A DNA stretch of 64,000 bases from Cinchona pubescens (Eukaryota; Streptophyta; Magnoliopsida; Gentianales; Rubiaceae): NCBI GenBank assembly GCA_025175665.1, contig JANKKI010000054.1:434001-498000 (forward strand), read 5' to 3'. The position numbers were made by a program, and so were the translations under genes. How positions within the stretch are numbered: position 1 is the stretch's first letter; each line of letters begins with the position of its first letter. Below, piece by piece: positions 46,612-59,039 of this stretch. The notes under the pieces were generated by a model. It searched no databases and had not been told where the DNA came from. It saw only the letters and a program-made list of their open reading frames with translations.

Positions 46612-48215
46612 CAAGATGATCCCTAAGATATGGGAGTAGACCATTGCTTCTTGCCCGGATGGAATGGAAGACTAGTTCAGGAGTACCTGGGTTGAGAATG
46701 TTCCCATACTTTATGAAAAACTATGCATACCAAAGTTTGTTGTGGTATTGTGTACTCTCCCTCTCAGAGTTTTGAAGAATGCTTCAATTAAGTTTATACC
46801 TGAGTTTCCTCAAAGGAAGCTAGATATCATAAAGCGATTGGGTTTTGGATTGTTGAATAAAGTTGCAATGTTTTTTCCTTTTGTTTGGGGAACTAATCTT
46901 GATTTCTTTGGGTATCTCTATGATGAATCTAGCAATAGGGGTGAATTTTTTTATTCTATAGCTATGAAACCTCTTGATTGCTTTAGTGGCAAGTGAAGCT
47001 GCACATAAGTTCGAGATATGCCACCAACTGATGCTGTGACTAAGGTTCTTCAAATTCTTAAAGGTATATTTGTTTGTTTATCTATAGTTGTTTAAGATCG
47101 TGAACTCTATATATTCTTAAGTAAACCCTGGTTTTTATTAATTTCTATGTATTCATCAGTGTACAATGTACATACTTGAAAAGCTAATGTTCAAGCATAA
47201 TTAAGTGTTTTCATACCTATACATTATGTACTTTTATCTTTCCTTCTTTCCCTGGTGCTGCTAATTGATTTTGAAGTTAAACAACTAACTTCCCTAAACT
47301 CCCATTAGGCCAGAAAGATAAGATGGTCATATGAAAATTTTCAAAATCAATACATATTTTTTAGACATCAATCATTTTCATTCTATTTGATGCTTTTATA
47401 TATTGCAAAATCATAAGTTCAAATTCGCACAATTTTATACAATTCTTGTATCATGTCATTAGTTTTAATGGCATTTTGGGTTTCATTGAACTTAGGAATT
47501 GAGGTCCCAGAAGCAATCCAAACCATCTATACCAGATGTGGAGTTGATCCCTTCAGCTTGATTGTATAATTCTAATGTTGCAATAAGAGCATTAGGAGAT
47601 GACTATGATATGCTGGCCGAAAGTATGGGAGATGCAGACTTTTTTTTTTTTTGGGTTAGGCTATCAACAGATGCAATCTAGCAACAATGAACGGGAAGCA
47701 CTTCTTGGTGGATTTAGAGAAGTTACAAGTATTACTAATTCTGCAAGTGTTAGAGCCTTGAGGTCAAAAGTTGAGGAAAAACTCACCAAAGGATGCACAT
47801 TCTTGTCCTTCTTCGTTCCAGATCTATTCGGGGAGCCGGACTTGGAATTTGGAAACTTTTCGGTAATTTTTGGCAGGGAAAATCTGATTTTAAATTAACA
47901 ACAATCAAGGGTGACTTTCAGCTCGTTGGGAATTGAGAAGTCACGAAGGGCTTAGACCAGATCAATTGCATTCTAATAAACTACTATTTCAATAGCTTCA
48001 ATCCTATTTGAATCAACAGCAGGAGCTTCATGTTTATACGTTATTGGTAGACAACAAGCACTAGAACTCAGAGAAGCGAGAGAGGATGATGAAATGAGGT
48101 TGCATTATCTTTGCGAGAAGATTGGCGTCATATTGGTTGGGAGAAAAGGTCAGGGACCATCTCCCTATTCTGTTATTGTTTCGATCAAGGCTGAGAGTGT
48201 CTCTACAAACATATC
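46612..48215 (+). pseudogene. FLOWERING LOCUS D (FLD)-like amine-oxidase-domain pseudogene, C-terminal half
   Basis: FLD is an LSD1-type flavin amine oxidase of the autonomous flowering pathway. Conserved blocks in order: WDQDDP, DHCFLPG, NGRLVQ (46612-46690); VLCTLPLRVLK, FIPEFPQRKLDIIKRLGFG and LLNKVAMFFPF, RGEFF (46742-46950); GEAAHKFE and DAVTKVLQILKG (to 47063). About 430 bp of intron-like AT-rich DNA follows (GT at 47064, AG at 47495). Then come IEVPEAIQT, DPFSL, LATMNG and the FLD-specific tail QQQELHVYTLL, EMRLHYLCEKIG, LVGRKGQGPS (48085-48170). Many stops and shifts are present, a T14 tract lies at 47641, and the N-terminal SWIRM and FAD-binding half is absent. Keeping an intron-like gap points to a DNA-level copy rather than a retrocopy. 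Confidence 0.8.
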
Positions 48216-48229
48216 TGTAATAGAGCTCT

Positions 48230-49471
48230 ACAAACATAAATCTTTTACATAATATATATGTAGTCCCACCCCACTATTTATTACAAATACACACCAAACC
48301 GTATATTGGACTGGAAGTGAAAAAAACCAAATACAAAAAAGCCCATTAACAAAAGGTTTACAATCTATTATAAAACAAGCCACATCGACTAGGCCTCTGC
48401 TGTGCGTTGCATAGCCCAGTCTGCCTAGTCTAACTAATATAAAAGAAAAGTAAGTTACTATAGTAGCCTCAATGGCTGCCAAGTGGCATAATAGTTGAGA
48501 GAAAAAAAGTAAATATTTCTTTTATTATGGGCTTTGTATTTATTAGTTTTTTATTATACTAGAGTGGTGCTTGTTAGGTCAAAATTTAGTTCTTTCCACA
48601 AGGATCTTGGTGACATGGCCTCTTATGGATTCCTCCAACAATCCAACTCAATGAATGAAGGAGTTATGAGGAATTAGGTTGATGCCAAATAGTTTGTTGG
48701 AGCTCTTTTGTACTGGAGGGTGTTTTTTGGCCCAAATTTAATTCATAATTATAATACATTATGCCATATATTATTGCTTAAAGCAAATAATACAATCTAA
48801 CTAGTAAATACGACAAGTACATAACTTGTATTTTTCACGTAGTTTATCAAAGAAAATGAATTCTTTAATTACAACCATGTAAAAAGGGCAAAAAAAGTTA
48901 ATAGCATTATGCAAACCTTAACTATACTAGTTTGCCACATTACTCACCGAAGTATCACGTCTTTGTAATTCGCTAGTTTAAGCTTATAATTTTCTTAGCA
49001 CTTTAATGTAAAATTTAATAGTCTGGGGTGTTAAAAGAAACTATGAATTATATTAATGTCTATCATATTTTGTGCCAACATAAAGAATAAAATTCATAGT
49101 CTACCTTTTATTTTTTTAGAAATAAATGAACTTAATTTCAAACAAACACACAAATAAAGAAATATTTGCCAGTTGTTTATTAGTTTGTATCCATTTTCCT
49201 AATTATTAATGTATTTATTTTCTAATAAAAGATAACTACCTGACAGTTATAGAGATAAAAAGCAAAATTTTGAATATCCAAGATTTTTTAGGCTTGTTAT
49301 AAGCAAAAGTATTAGAATTTTTTAATTAACTAGTAATGGTATAGTAGATAGAAACAAAATAATAATGGGCACTACATTTCATTTTTTCATAGTTTTTTTA
49401 TAGATATAAGTTTTGTTATATATATTATATATTATTTCACTCTCTCTAGCAACTTTTATTTCTTTATGAAT
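48230..49471. other. Intergenic DNA, no gene seen
   Basis: AT-rich with stops in all frames. The 84-codon minus frame at 48228-48482 has no recognisable domain. Confidence 0.5.
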
Positions 49472-49480
49472 TATTTGTTC

Positions 49481-49978
49481 GGAAAAATTACCTTATTAAT
49501 TTCCCAACTACTTCATTAAAACTAAAATGGTCTTTCAACTTTAATTTTAGTCAGACTAGTCACTAAACTAAATATTTGTATCCAATTTAATTCTTAAATA
49601 GTAGCTCCACTCAAAACATAAATTTTTTGACTTTTGACCAGTGACTAGGAGCATAACCATCAAATCATCTAATTTTATGATTTTTGTTTTTTATAAATAG
49701 TTTTAAACAAGTTGTTAGTCCTCCAACTATTATATTAAAACTAAAATGCTACCCTAACATTAATTTTAGTTGGATTAGTTCCTGAACTAAATATTTGTAT
49801 CTAATTTGATCCTTAAGTGACGGTTCCACCCAAAACAAAATTTTTTTGAATTTTGATCACTATTGACTAGGGACATAATTGTCAAATCATCTAGTCCTAT
49901 AATTTTATTTTTTTTTAAAATAGTTTGACCATTTTAGTTTTAATGAAATAGTCAAAAGACTAACGAGGTGATTTGTCC
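49481..49978. mobile_element. MULE-like MITE with perfect 9-bp target duplication and internal tandem duplication
   Basis: TATTTGTTC is present on both sides (49472-49480, 49979-49987). The inverted ends are about 55 bp (left CATTAAAACTAAAATGGTC, right GACCATTTTAGTTTTAATG). Between them a block of about 210 bp occurs twice in direct order (CTAAACTAAATATTTGTATC at 49562 and CTGAACTAAATATTTGTATC at 49783). A 9-bp duplication with long TIRs is typical of Mutator-like elements. It is non-coding. Confidence 0.85.
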
Positions 49979-50324
49979 TATTTGTTCTTTAACCTAATAA
50001 AGTTACTTTACTCAGCAACTATTACTGAGATATTCATAATATCATAATTCTCTATAACATTAGACAATGAATTTTCATTCCATTTATGGTTTAAATTATT
50101 TATAATTATAAGAAATTCTCTCTCATTCTTTAAAAATATATCTCTTCAGAGTTGATAAGTATTCTTAAATTTAGAAATCATTCAAACTCGCAACATTGAT
50201 AATTTAAAATTCAAAATTACATAATTTATTAAATGGCGTAAACAAATTTGTGAATTGCCGCTACGAGTATTTATTGAATAGGTTTGCTACCCTACACAAA
50301 ATAGATATAGTTTCATGTTTCCAC

Positions 50325-50815
50325 TAGGGATGTTCGTAGACTAAGTACCAGGTCTATAAGGTCATTATTTGACCCAATCCGATTCTATAAGGCTAGGAAA
50401 GAAAGCAACCCGATAGCCAGTCCATATGTATGGGATACCTGATCAATCAAGTACCTGGTCAAAGCAGGTCGGATTATTGAGTACCTAATATTGCATTTTT
50501 GTGTCAAAACTTTAAAAAATATGTTTAAAAAAAATGACTACTACTTACACATACACCCCTATGAATGGAAAGAGAAGAAGAAGAAAAATTCATTAATATT
50601 ATGCCATAATATGTAAAATTACAGAGTTACCCCTGTATGTGGAGCAGGTCGAGTACCTGCTTGGTTTTAAATTTCTGACCCGCTATCTGAACTGGTAATA
50701 GTAATACCCAACTCCTCTAGTTTTATTAATCGGTTCTGGTATCCTATTTTTACAATTGGAAATGAACTCATTCAACGGATTTTTTGGGTCGATAGGTCAA
50801 GATAAACAGTCTTAA
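50325..50815. mobile_element. Possible hAT-like non-autonomous element
   Basis: It starts TAGGGATGTTCG (hAT-like) and has several GTACCTG/CAGGTCG motifs in both orientations. A weak inverted end may be AAACAGTCTTA near 50812. No target duplication was found. Confidence 0.3.
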
Positions 50816-50831
50816 ATTATTATCCCTTTTT

Positions 50832-51801
50832 GAAAGGAAAACTACCTTAATAGTTTCTTACATTTTATGTTTGTACTTATTTAGTTTCTCACATTTAAAA
50901 TGATATATTTTCGTTGCTCACAAATTTAAAATGTACCATTTTGCTCCTTGACACAATTATGACATATTTTTGGCATCAAATAGACACATATGCATCACGT
51001 GTCACATTTTTAAGGGCAAAATTAGCAACACATAACCTTAAACACTAAATTGTTCAAGAAAGAAGAGGCTTGTGGCTGCTTGGGTAGGGGTGACAGAGAG
51101 GAAGTGAAGAGAGAAGGAATAGGGTGGTAATGGTGAATGAGAATTTTAGGGTGGTAGATGGAAATGACTTTAGTTAGTGTCATTTAAGCCAAGTTTGGGG
51201 GTTTAGGAAAGAAGAGAAGAGAAAGGTATGAAAAGAAGAGGAGAGGAAGGGAAGGGATAGATTTTCATAGTGTTTGGGAGTTTTGGAAATAAAAGAAATA
51301 ATTTTGGATATAGAGGAAAATAAAATTTAGTTGTATTATCTTTTTAATGATCAAATTGGAATGCTAATAATATACTACAAACTTTTTTTTGTTTTTTGGG
51401 TCCATTTCTTCGCACTTTTGGGAGAAAACATTTTGCTGAATTAGATGCGGCTCACAGATGTGTTCTTGCATTCGCATTTGTCTTTTCTGTCCTTCACTAT
51501 GGACTACTAAATGGAAGAAAATTTTTTACTTTCCTTCACAATCTCTTCTTTTCTGCCTATTTCCATCTATCCAATCAACTATTAGTGTTTACAATTTACG
51601 TGTTGTCAATTTTCTCTCCGAAAAATATAACATATGATATATATGTAAATATTTCAAATCAAAATATGTTTATAATTATACAGAAGGACCAAAATGATAA
51701 TACTAAATTTGTAAGAGATGAAAATATATTATTTTAGAAATATGTGAAAACTAAAAAGTAAATATGCTAAATCTAAAGGACTATTATGTCAATTTCTCTT
51801 T
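50832..51801. mobile_element. MULE-like MITE with about 110-bp TIRs
   Basis: Left (ACCTTAATAGTTTCTTAC... TAGTTTCTCACATTT ... CACAAATTTAAAATGTACCA) matches the reverse complement of 51685-51801 (AATAGTCCTTTAGATTTAGC ... TAGTTTTCACATATTT ... TACAAATTTAGTATTATCA). The interior (51180-51560) holds a purine-rich then pyrimidine-rich stretch that may be another insertion. No protein domain is present. Confidence 0.55.
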
Positions 51802-51870
51802 GGATATAAGATTGTTTAAACAAAAGTGGGAAAAAACACAAAAAAAAGTAGGGGGAGCACATTATAATTT

Positions 51871-52213
51871 GGGTTAATAAATATATAATTACACTTTGTT
51901 TCCTTATATAAATATATACATTATATTCATCTTTTAAAAATTTTAAAATATCAAGAAATAGTTATATAGTTTAATTGATTTTCAAATAAAAAGAATTAAG
52001 AAAAATATAATAAGACATATCTTTGACCAAAATTTAAATAAACATAAAAAATTAAAATAAGAAACATTAATACCTTTAAAGAAAATTTTCGGATAATTTA
52101 GTCATTTAACTAAATTATCTTAATGATTTTAATATTGGTATTAGATAAATAGTATCAATGAGGGACAACGTGTATATTACCAACCTAATTCAAGGGACAA
52201 AGTACTTTAACCC
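51871..52213. mobile_element. MULE-like MITE, 343 bp
   Basis: It starts GGGTTAATAAATATATAATT with ACACTTTGTTTCC and ends GGGACAAAGTACTTTAACCC. The flanks are TTATAATTT (51862-51870) and TTATCATTT (52214-52222), an 8-of-9 duplication. The terminal family is the same as the element at 1617. Confidence 0.75.
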
Positions 52214-52222
52214 TTATCATTT

Positions 52223-52638
52223 TAGAAAATTATATAGTTCGTAACGGAATTATTTATGTCTTTTATACTTTAAAAGTTTGTATCAAATAATATTATGTAT
52301 TTTAAAAATTAAAAAAATATATTTTAAAAACTTTATAAATCTTTAAATTCCATATATAGTTGTCAATGGGCTTATTTTTTTACTTAACTTGTCCCTTAAT
52401 TTGGGAACAAAGGTTGAACACGTGTAACTTTCTCCTTCATAATCTGCAAATATCTTGACATGATGACATCTCCCTACACATATATCCCCAAATTACCCCT
52501 AACATTTGCAAATCCTATCTACAAAATTGTAATTTCACAAATCCAAACCGCCATAAATAAAGTACCAAAACATTCCACTTTTTCAAATCAAAATTCAGGA
52601 AAAACGTTCAAAAAATTTTTTTTTTTTGGGTTTAAAAA
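52223..52638 (+). promoter_or_regulatory. Upstream region of the UVR/ApaG gene
   Basis: AT-rich DNA, then the more mixed stretch 52440-52620 (CATCTCCCTACACATATATC...) and a T13 tract (52616-52627) just before the first ATG. No TATA box can be assigned with confidence. Confidence 0.35.
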
Positions 52639-55600
52639 ATGCAGTCGTTAAATTTTACTAATATTACAGTCGATTTTAACGCGGCGGTCGGGAAACCGAC
52701 GTGGCCGAGTCGACTCAGTTGCAGACTCGGCGGCCGTGGCGATTCTGAGAGAAAGCAGTCCAGAGGCTGAATTGTAATTATAAAAATTGTTTGAGGTTTT
52801 CTAGAATTGTAGCCTGTGCTTCTGACTCAAGAAATAGTACCGGCGCCGGCGGGGCAGATAGCAAGAGTCCGGGTTCTGATACGGGTTCGGTTCACGGGTC
52901 GGGTCCGGGTTTAAGCCAGGGTTCGTTTCTTTCCCGGAGCCAAACATATGATTTGATGAAGCAACAAATTGAAGTCGCCTCAAAAGCAGAGGTTAGCTGA
53001 TTAATTTTCGTAGAAATCTACGTATTGGTGTAGTATACTTCCCTTGACAAATACGTACGCTTGAATTTTAATGAAAGTTATGGAAATTTTCGACAATTTT
53101 AGTTACATTGAAATCAAATTTTTGAAATTTAGTAGCTTAATTTAAGAAAATTTCAGGATTTCTTAAAATTTTGTGAAGTACATATATTTACTAAATGTAA
53201 TTTAATTATGTTAACGATGATTAGTTCTCTTTTGTTTTTATTAATTTTGTTTATCGTTTAATTTATAAAATTTGGTAATGAAAATTTTTGGCTAATTTAG
53301 AAGGAATTTGGTTTGCAAGTTTTGGCCTTTTTAGGCTTTATTGGTTATGTTGGAAGATTTCATGTTTGATTATAGGATTATAAGGAAGCCGCAAGACTTC
53401 GGGATTTAATGAAAATATTTGAGGATGAGGAGCCGGTTTTCAAGGTTAGAAGATTGTTGAAAGAAGCCATTGATGATGAGAGGTTCAAGGTTTGTATTCT
53501 TCTGCCTTAAGATGATCTATGTCGAGCAATTGTACTTAGATTAGAAAAAGTTTGAGCATCTGAGCAAAAACTTCAGGAAATTATTAAGAAAATGAAAAAA
53601 TAAGAAAAAAGGAAGAGAATTGGCGTATTGGGCTTTCTAAGAGATTGTTGATTACAGTGTTTCATCACAAAGTAGGATTTTTGGTTCAAAGTAGACTATT
53701 ATGCTGGTTTTTTCTTTGCTTCTATGCAGTTTGTATAATAAAATCCCAAAATGTTATCTAATTATATTATTAAAAATAAAAAATAAAAAAAATCCCTAAT
53801 GTTATTAATGTATGGGAATGAAGGATGAATAATATTCACAGCAAAAATGCTGTAAATTTTTGTATTTATTTGACCTTATACACTGAAAGTGTAGGAAATG
53901 TCAGGCACTGATGGAGTTTTCATTTCTTTAAATCTTTTTCAAGTAATATTTGCTTGTTCTGTCATACTTGCTTCCGTGTGCCTTTTGTACATTTTTTCAC
54001 TGAAGTGAATGAAAGAACTCTGATATTTTGAGAAAGTAAGAATTATGCTTTGGTTGGGATGTACCTCATGTCCCTGGGTAATTCATTTAATCATCTTACT
54101 TACTCTAGCCTGTTTTCCTCTCGTGAGTGTCTACATCCAGGATGCAGCTAGGTATCGCGATGAGCTGAACGAGATTGCTCCTCATTCTCTCTTGAAATGT
54201 TCAAGTGATGTGACGACCTTGGTATGATTATTATCTATTCTTAAGGCCTCAAATTTGATATTTCATCCTCAAATTTCTTGCTGCAGCTCATCATGCAGAT
54301 ACATTTCTTTCAACTGCCAAGAATGTCTTATTTCTGATGCTTAGACCTTTTCCTGAACTTTTCTATGGCTAGTAAAACAGAAACAGAATTTTACTTTTTC
54401 TTTTGCAAAACTGAAGAGACATCATTGTTCGGTAGCATGCAGTTGAGCTTTTATAGTTTGATTCTTGAATCAGATCAGAAAATGTAAGATCAACAAAATG
54501 TACAAAAGTGAACCTAAGAATCTTGTGGTGCATAAAGAATGGTACACATGGACCACTAGTGCAAAAACCAGATAAGCTAAAGCGTATAACATTTTCTCGT
54601 GAACACTTAAAGTTAACATATAATAAAGTACTGAAACTCTTTAGTGGTTATGTGAATGTAGTAGTATTATGCTATTTTGTTACACTTGGAAACATTTATT
54701 CTGTATGTCTAATTATAGATGATATACGGGACAAAATTGAAGCAAGTTAACAAAATACCATCTAATACTTTGATATGACTACCTCACAGTTCCAGGAAGC
54801 TAATATTTGTAAGTTCTGCAATAGATATTCAGGATAAATTTGTGACTGAAGTTCCAGAGAAGGAGAAAATGTGGTGAAATTTTAACACTCCCCCTCAGCA
54901 CCTACTCTGTCTATTTTTCATCCAAAGCAACTGTACTTTGCAACTTCTCTTTCCGGTTATTATAAGTACATGATGGATATAATCAGACACGGGCTTCTAT
55001 GTGAGAGAAGGTACTGGAGAATTGTTGGATTCTAGTCTACCCTGCTGTGGACCATGGTGCTGCCTAGTTGCACATTTAGGGATTATGTGCAGGTTTGCTA
55101 TTTGTTACTGATGCAAAAGTCCTAAGCAAAAGCATTGGTGACTTAACAAGTTTCATAGTTAATGTAAATATAGAACATTTTACATCAGTTAAGGAATCTA
55201 GTATACCTGCTGTCTGAGGATAAAATGTTGACTTAGCTTTAACATTCTCTTGGAGCTAAATGTTTCACACAAACACATCAACTGTAATTATATGGAGGTG
55301 TGGTTTTGCTTTGTTACATAGATGGTATTTCACAGAAAGAATAACATAGTAGAAATCAAGACATAGTAGAGTTTTCATTCAACCAAATTCAGCAAGAGCT
55401 TACTAACAGGTTCATCCAAATTCACCTAGATGTTGCAAGCAGTTGCATGACTACTAGGTCATCATTAACAGAGTAGTTGTTTAGGGCGAGTGTTAAAACC
55501 AAACCAATTGTCTCTCTTCTTCTACATTTTCTCACATAAAACAAACGAAAGAAAATCCTTATACAATGTCTACTTTGTTTTTGGTGAAGAAAGACTAAGA

Positions 55601-58260
55601 ATTCTGTCAATTAGCGAGAATAACTGAACCAACCAACATCGGTGATAAATCTCTTGGGTAAGTAAGTATGTGATGCTAGTGATTTGTATCATAGCTTCAC
55701 AGCACATGAAAGTGGAGAAGTTCATGAATTTCCACAATGCATGCAATAAAGCCTGACATTGTATATCTTAAAGGAAACATGACCGCTGCTGCTTACACCA
55801 ACATGAGAAATGTGTATGATACTCGCGAGAACATTTAACATAAGACACCTTGTTAAACACTAGTCATTTTAGGAGTTCTCACATTTTTCGACTGAAATGA
55901 TCTAAACTATGCTTCACTTTCTTGCAATATAATTTGAAGCCAATGATGTGTATCTACAGCTTTGCTGTGTCTTTTATACATATTGGCTTATGAACATTGC
56001 ATTATTTCTCAATCAAAATACACAAATTCAAATCAATTCTTGTCTAACTTCTGTGCTTATTTGGTAATTAGAGTCTGTGACAGTGAAACTCTTCGGCTAA
56101 GGAATATAGAGAGAGAAGTAACTATTTCTTCAGAACTCGTATACTCAAAGTGCATTGATACATCCAAAATAGAGGCGGATCTACCTTCCAAAGGATAATA
56201 TTATTTTATGTATAAAATGTTTAAAAAAATTTCTATTTATTTTACTATTGTGTAAATGTGCCCTCCACTAATTGAAGAAAATTGTTTGCATATTTAGACA
56301 TTTTATTTTTAATATTTTAATACTACCCCACTAATTTGTAGAAAGTAACTGTATGTGGATCTTTTAGTAATTAGATAGCAATTATTAATAAAAGAAACAA
56401 CTAGTATATATAATTTAATAATCTAGCACTTTAATTATGAGTACAAGTACAAAAACCTACTTGTATATGCATGCACAAAGTTCAAGTCATGTTTTTGTAA
56501 ATCTACTTTATGAAGGATGAAACTGTAAATGTTTTTGTCCGGTTCAAGTCATGCGTCAGTAGCATTATTTGGTGGGCATCATCAGAATTCAGATTTGGAG
56601 CTTAGCTTGATCTGTTACTACTTTTGAGTTATGTTAGGATGATTGAAACCTTGCAAAGGCACACATCGGTAATTAAGTAGTGCTTTTTTCCAGGGCATCA
56701 GGGTTCAAGTTAGGAGTGTGTACATAGAAGGCCGAAGTCAGCCTTCAAAAGGCCAGTATTTCTTCGCATATAGAGTAAGAATCACCGAACAACTCAGATC
56801 GTCCTGTTCAACTTCTTAGAAGGCACTGGATCATCACCAATGGCAATGGTAGAACTGAGCATGTCTGGTGAGTTAGATTTGCAATCCCGCGTGTCATTAA
56901 ATACAGACTGAAATTATTGAGATTGCCTTTGATATCATCATAATGGCCTCAAAATGTTGCTTATCAATATAAATTTCTGGCTGTCATCCGTTTTCTTATA
57001 ACAGGGGAATTGGAGTTATTGGTGAACAACCAGTGATACTTCCTAACACTGGTTTTGAGTATTCATCAGCATGCCCGTTGGGCACCCCAAGTGGAAGGAT
57101 GGTGAGATAATCTATTACTACTTGACAGTTAAACATGGCATACAAAATTTATTTATTTTGTTGACATATATATATAATGGATTGAATTTTTGAGCAAATT
57201 CTAGAAGTTGATAGCAACTTCTTACAACTCTTTTCTTTTATTAATGGCAACTGGAGAACAAGGGAAATGAAAAAACTTACTATATATCCATATATCTTGT
57301 TTTGACATTAATGTTTAGGAGAGAATTGAAAATGCAGGATTCTAAAAGATGAAGTAGAGGATATGTTGCACCATCTGATACTTCATCAAATCTTAATACA
57401 AAATAGATTTATGGGCTGTAATAAACAAGTCCTTTATTTACGAGGTGTGTGGTTTATGGGTATGAGGGGAGGGAATGGGAATTAAGGTTAATTATACCCA
57501 TAGATGTTGTTTGATTAATCACTATGGAAATCATTCTATGGGAATGAAAGTGTTAGAAAATGCCAACTTTCATTCTCCATTTGTGACATGGGTTTCAAAT
57601 TTATTAACTTATAAATATAATGAAACCCATTCCTTATTCAAACCAAACAAGTAAAGGAGAATGACATAAACCCATACCGATAGTGGGATTTATGATTTCC
57701 ATTCTGATTCCAATTCTTGAATATGAACCAAACACTTCTTTAGTAATTCCATTTGAAGCAATAGGATACTTGATTATTTTTGGAATAATTTACAAACTTT
57801 TGCTGGCATTTAATTTAAAATAGGCCCTGGGAGAGGACGGGTACACCTCTTCTGATAATGTCTTCTAGATGTTATGCTATGGTCTCTTTTATTTGTTTCC
57901 CACTATTACCCTTCTTCTTTCCCCTTTTACGGGAAAAAAATGCAGTGGGGAAAGTATAAATTCACACCCACCTTGTCACCTACACTACATTGCGAGTGTA
58001 ATGAACTTTTAGTGCTAAATGTTATCTATCTTCCTTATGTCAATCTTTTGGCGATAAGCTAATAGTAGTGTTGTTCAAATGTATGTTGTTTTCTCTATTC
58101 CATTTCCCTTTAATTTTAGTAATGCAATCATATGTTGATTTGCGTTTAGGAGGGGGACTTCGAGATGAAGCATGTTGACAAAGTAGGCTCAAGGACATTT
58201 AATGTGGCTATTGCACCTTTTTCTCTCTCCACATTCGGAGATGGTGACAATAGTTTGTGA
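52639..58260 (+). CDS. UVR-domain plus ApaG (DUF525)-domain protein, probably chloroplast-targeted; two frame breaks in this sequence
   Basis: Six exons: about 52639-52991, 53376-53489, 54141-54221, 56694-56867, 57005-57101, 58150-58260, all with GT-AG borders. Exon 1 has a basic, Ser/Cys-rich stretch with FSRIVACAS, like a transit-peptide end, then a Gly/Ser-rich linker. Exons 2-3 carry two UVR-like helical hairpins (DYKEAARLRDLM; EAIDDERFKDAARYRDEL). Exons 4-6 are an ApaG fold (VQVRSVYIEGRSQP, GQYFFAYRVRIT, HWIITNGNGRTEHVWG, GVIGEQPVILPNTGFEYSSA, AIAPFSLS). UVR motifs mediate protein contacts; ApaG domains occur in F-box and polymerase-interacting proteins. The encoded length would be about 270-300 residues. 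The ATG at 52639 reads 43 codons to TGA at 52768, but the domain frame in the same exon has no ATG. Exon 4 has one extra base near 56783. Otherwise the frame is clean, so sequence error is as likely as gene death. Confidence 0.8.
54222..56693 (+). other. Large intron 3 of the UVR/ApaG gene
   Basis: About 2.5 kb, GTATGA to TTTTTTCCAG. It contains no coding signal. Near 56171 a GAGGCGGATCTACC motif resembles the end of the TIR element at 10022. Confidence 0.6.
57443..57741. mobile_element. MITE in intron 5 of the UVR/ApaG gene
   Basis: The left end GAGGTGTGTGGTTTATGGGT and the right end (AATATGAACCAAACACTTC) are inverted repeats. GGGAATGGGAATTA is also partly mirrored by TCTGATTCCAATTC. It is about 300 bp with no coding capacity. 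The GTGTTTGGTT-type ends are related to those of the element at 10556. Confidence 0.55.
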
Positions 58261-58739
58261 TACAAGAACTAAGAAACAAAGCCTCATCTACCTTGGAAAT
58301 TTAAGTGGAAGCTGCATCAATTTGGACATACACCACTTTTTAGTAAATTGATAGATGAAGAATTTGTAGAACTTTGTTGGCGTAAATAATGTAGCCACTT
58401 TGAGTGTGAGAAACTTCTGTTCCAGCCTTTTAGATCCAAAATAAACTTTCCTTACATCACGTGTTGTTGTATAATGAAGAGAAATCAGAAGCAATTGTGA
58501 GTTGTGAGGTTCAAAATGCATATACTCTCTTATGCCTGTATTTTGTACTGCTGTGGATGTGCTGAAGTTTAGTTACTTTTTGAAGTGAATTTGTTAATCA
58601 TAGTCATTCATGTTAAAGAGTAAAGACTTGTACATTCAGCCGAAACTAAATACTTTGTACATGAATAATAAGTTGTGAATTTATTATCATGGTCGTTGTT
58701 AAAGGACACTCTTTATTTTTATTTTTATTTATTAATTAT

Positions 58740-59030
58740 TTTTTTTAACTGAAAATGCACAGGTCTCATTTCATTGAAACACTACGATGCATTATATGCG
58801 GCTTTTCACACAAAATCTGGCAATAATCTGACCAGATGATCCTATGATCAATGCCAATTCTAAATTTTGCTAATTCATGGGCCATAAAGTTTCCCTCCCA
58901 TTTCGCATGATTGATTCTTACATTTTGGCAAGATTGAAGCAGATGTATTGGTGACCATACCAAGTTTGCCATATACACCTTATGATTATTGATACAATTT
59001 TGAATGGATAATAATTCCATCATACTTGCA
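58740..59030 (-). pseudogene. LINE RNase H-like 3' remnant with A-rich tail
   Basis: The minus-strand frame (58766-59023) ends in NVRINHAKWEGNFMAHELAKF, the conserved R-x-x-N-x-x-AH-x-LA end of the plant LINE RNase H-like domain. It is followed by IWSDYCQIL and then an A-rich tract at 58716-58748. Only the last third of the domain remains, so this is a 5'-truncated insertion lying just downstream of the UVR/ApaG gene. Confidence 0.6.
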
Positions 59031-59039
59031 TCTTATTAA

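Noticed and set aside
51396..51737. 113-codon plus-strand open frame
   Set aside because: It starts in a T-rich tract, has no domain and falls within the body and inverted repeat of a MULE-like MITE.
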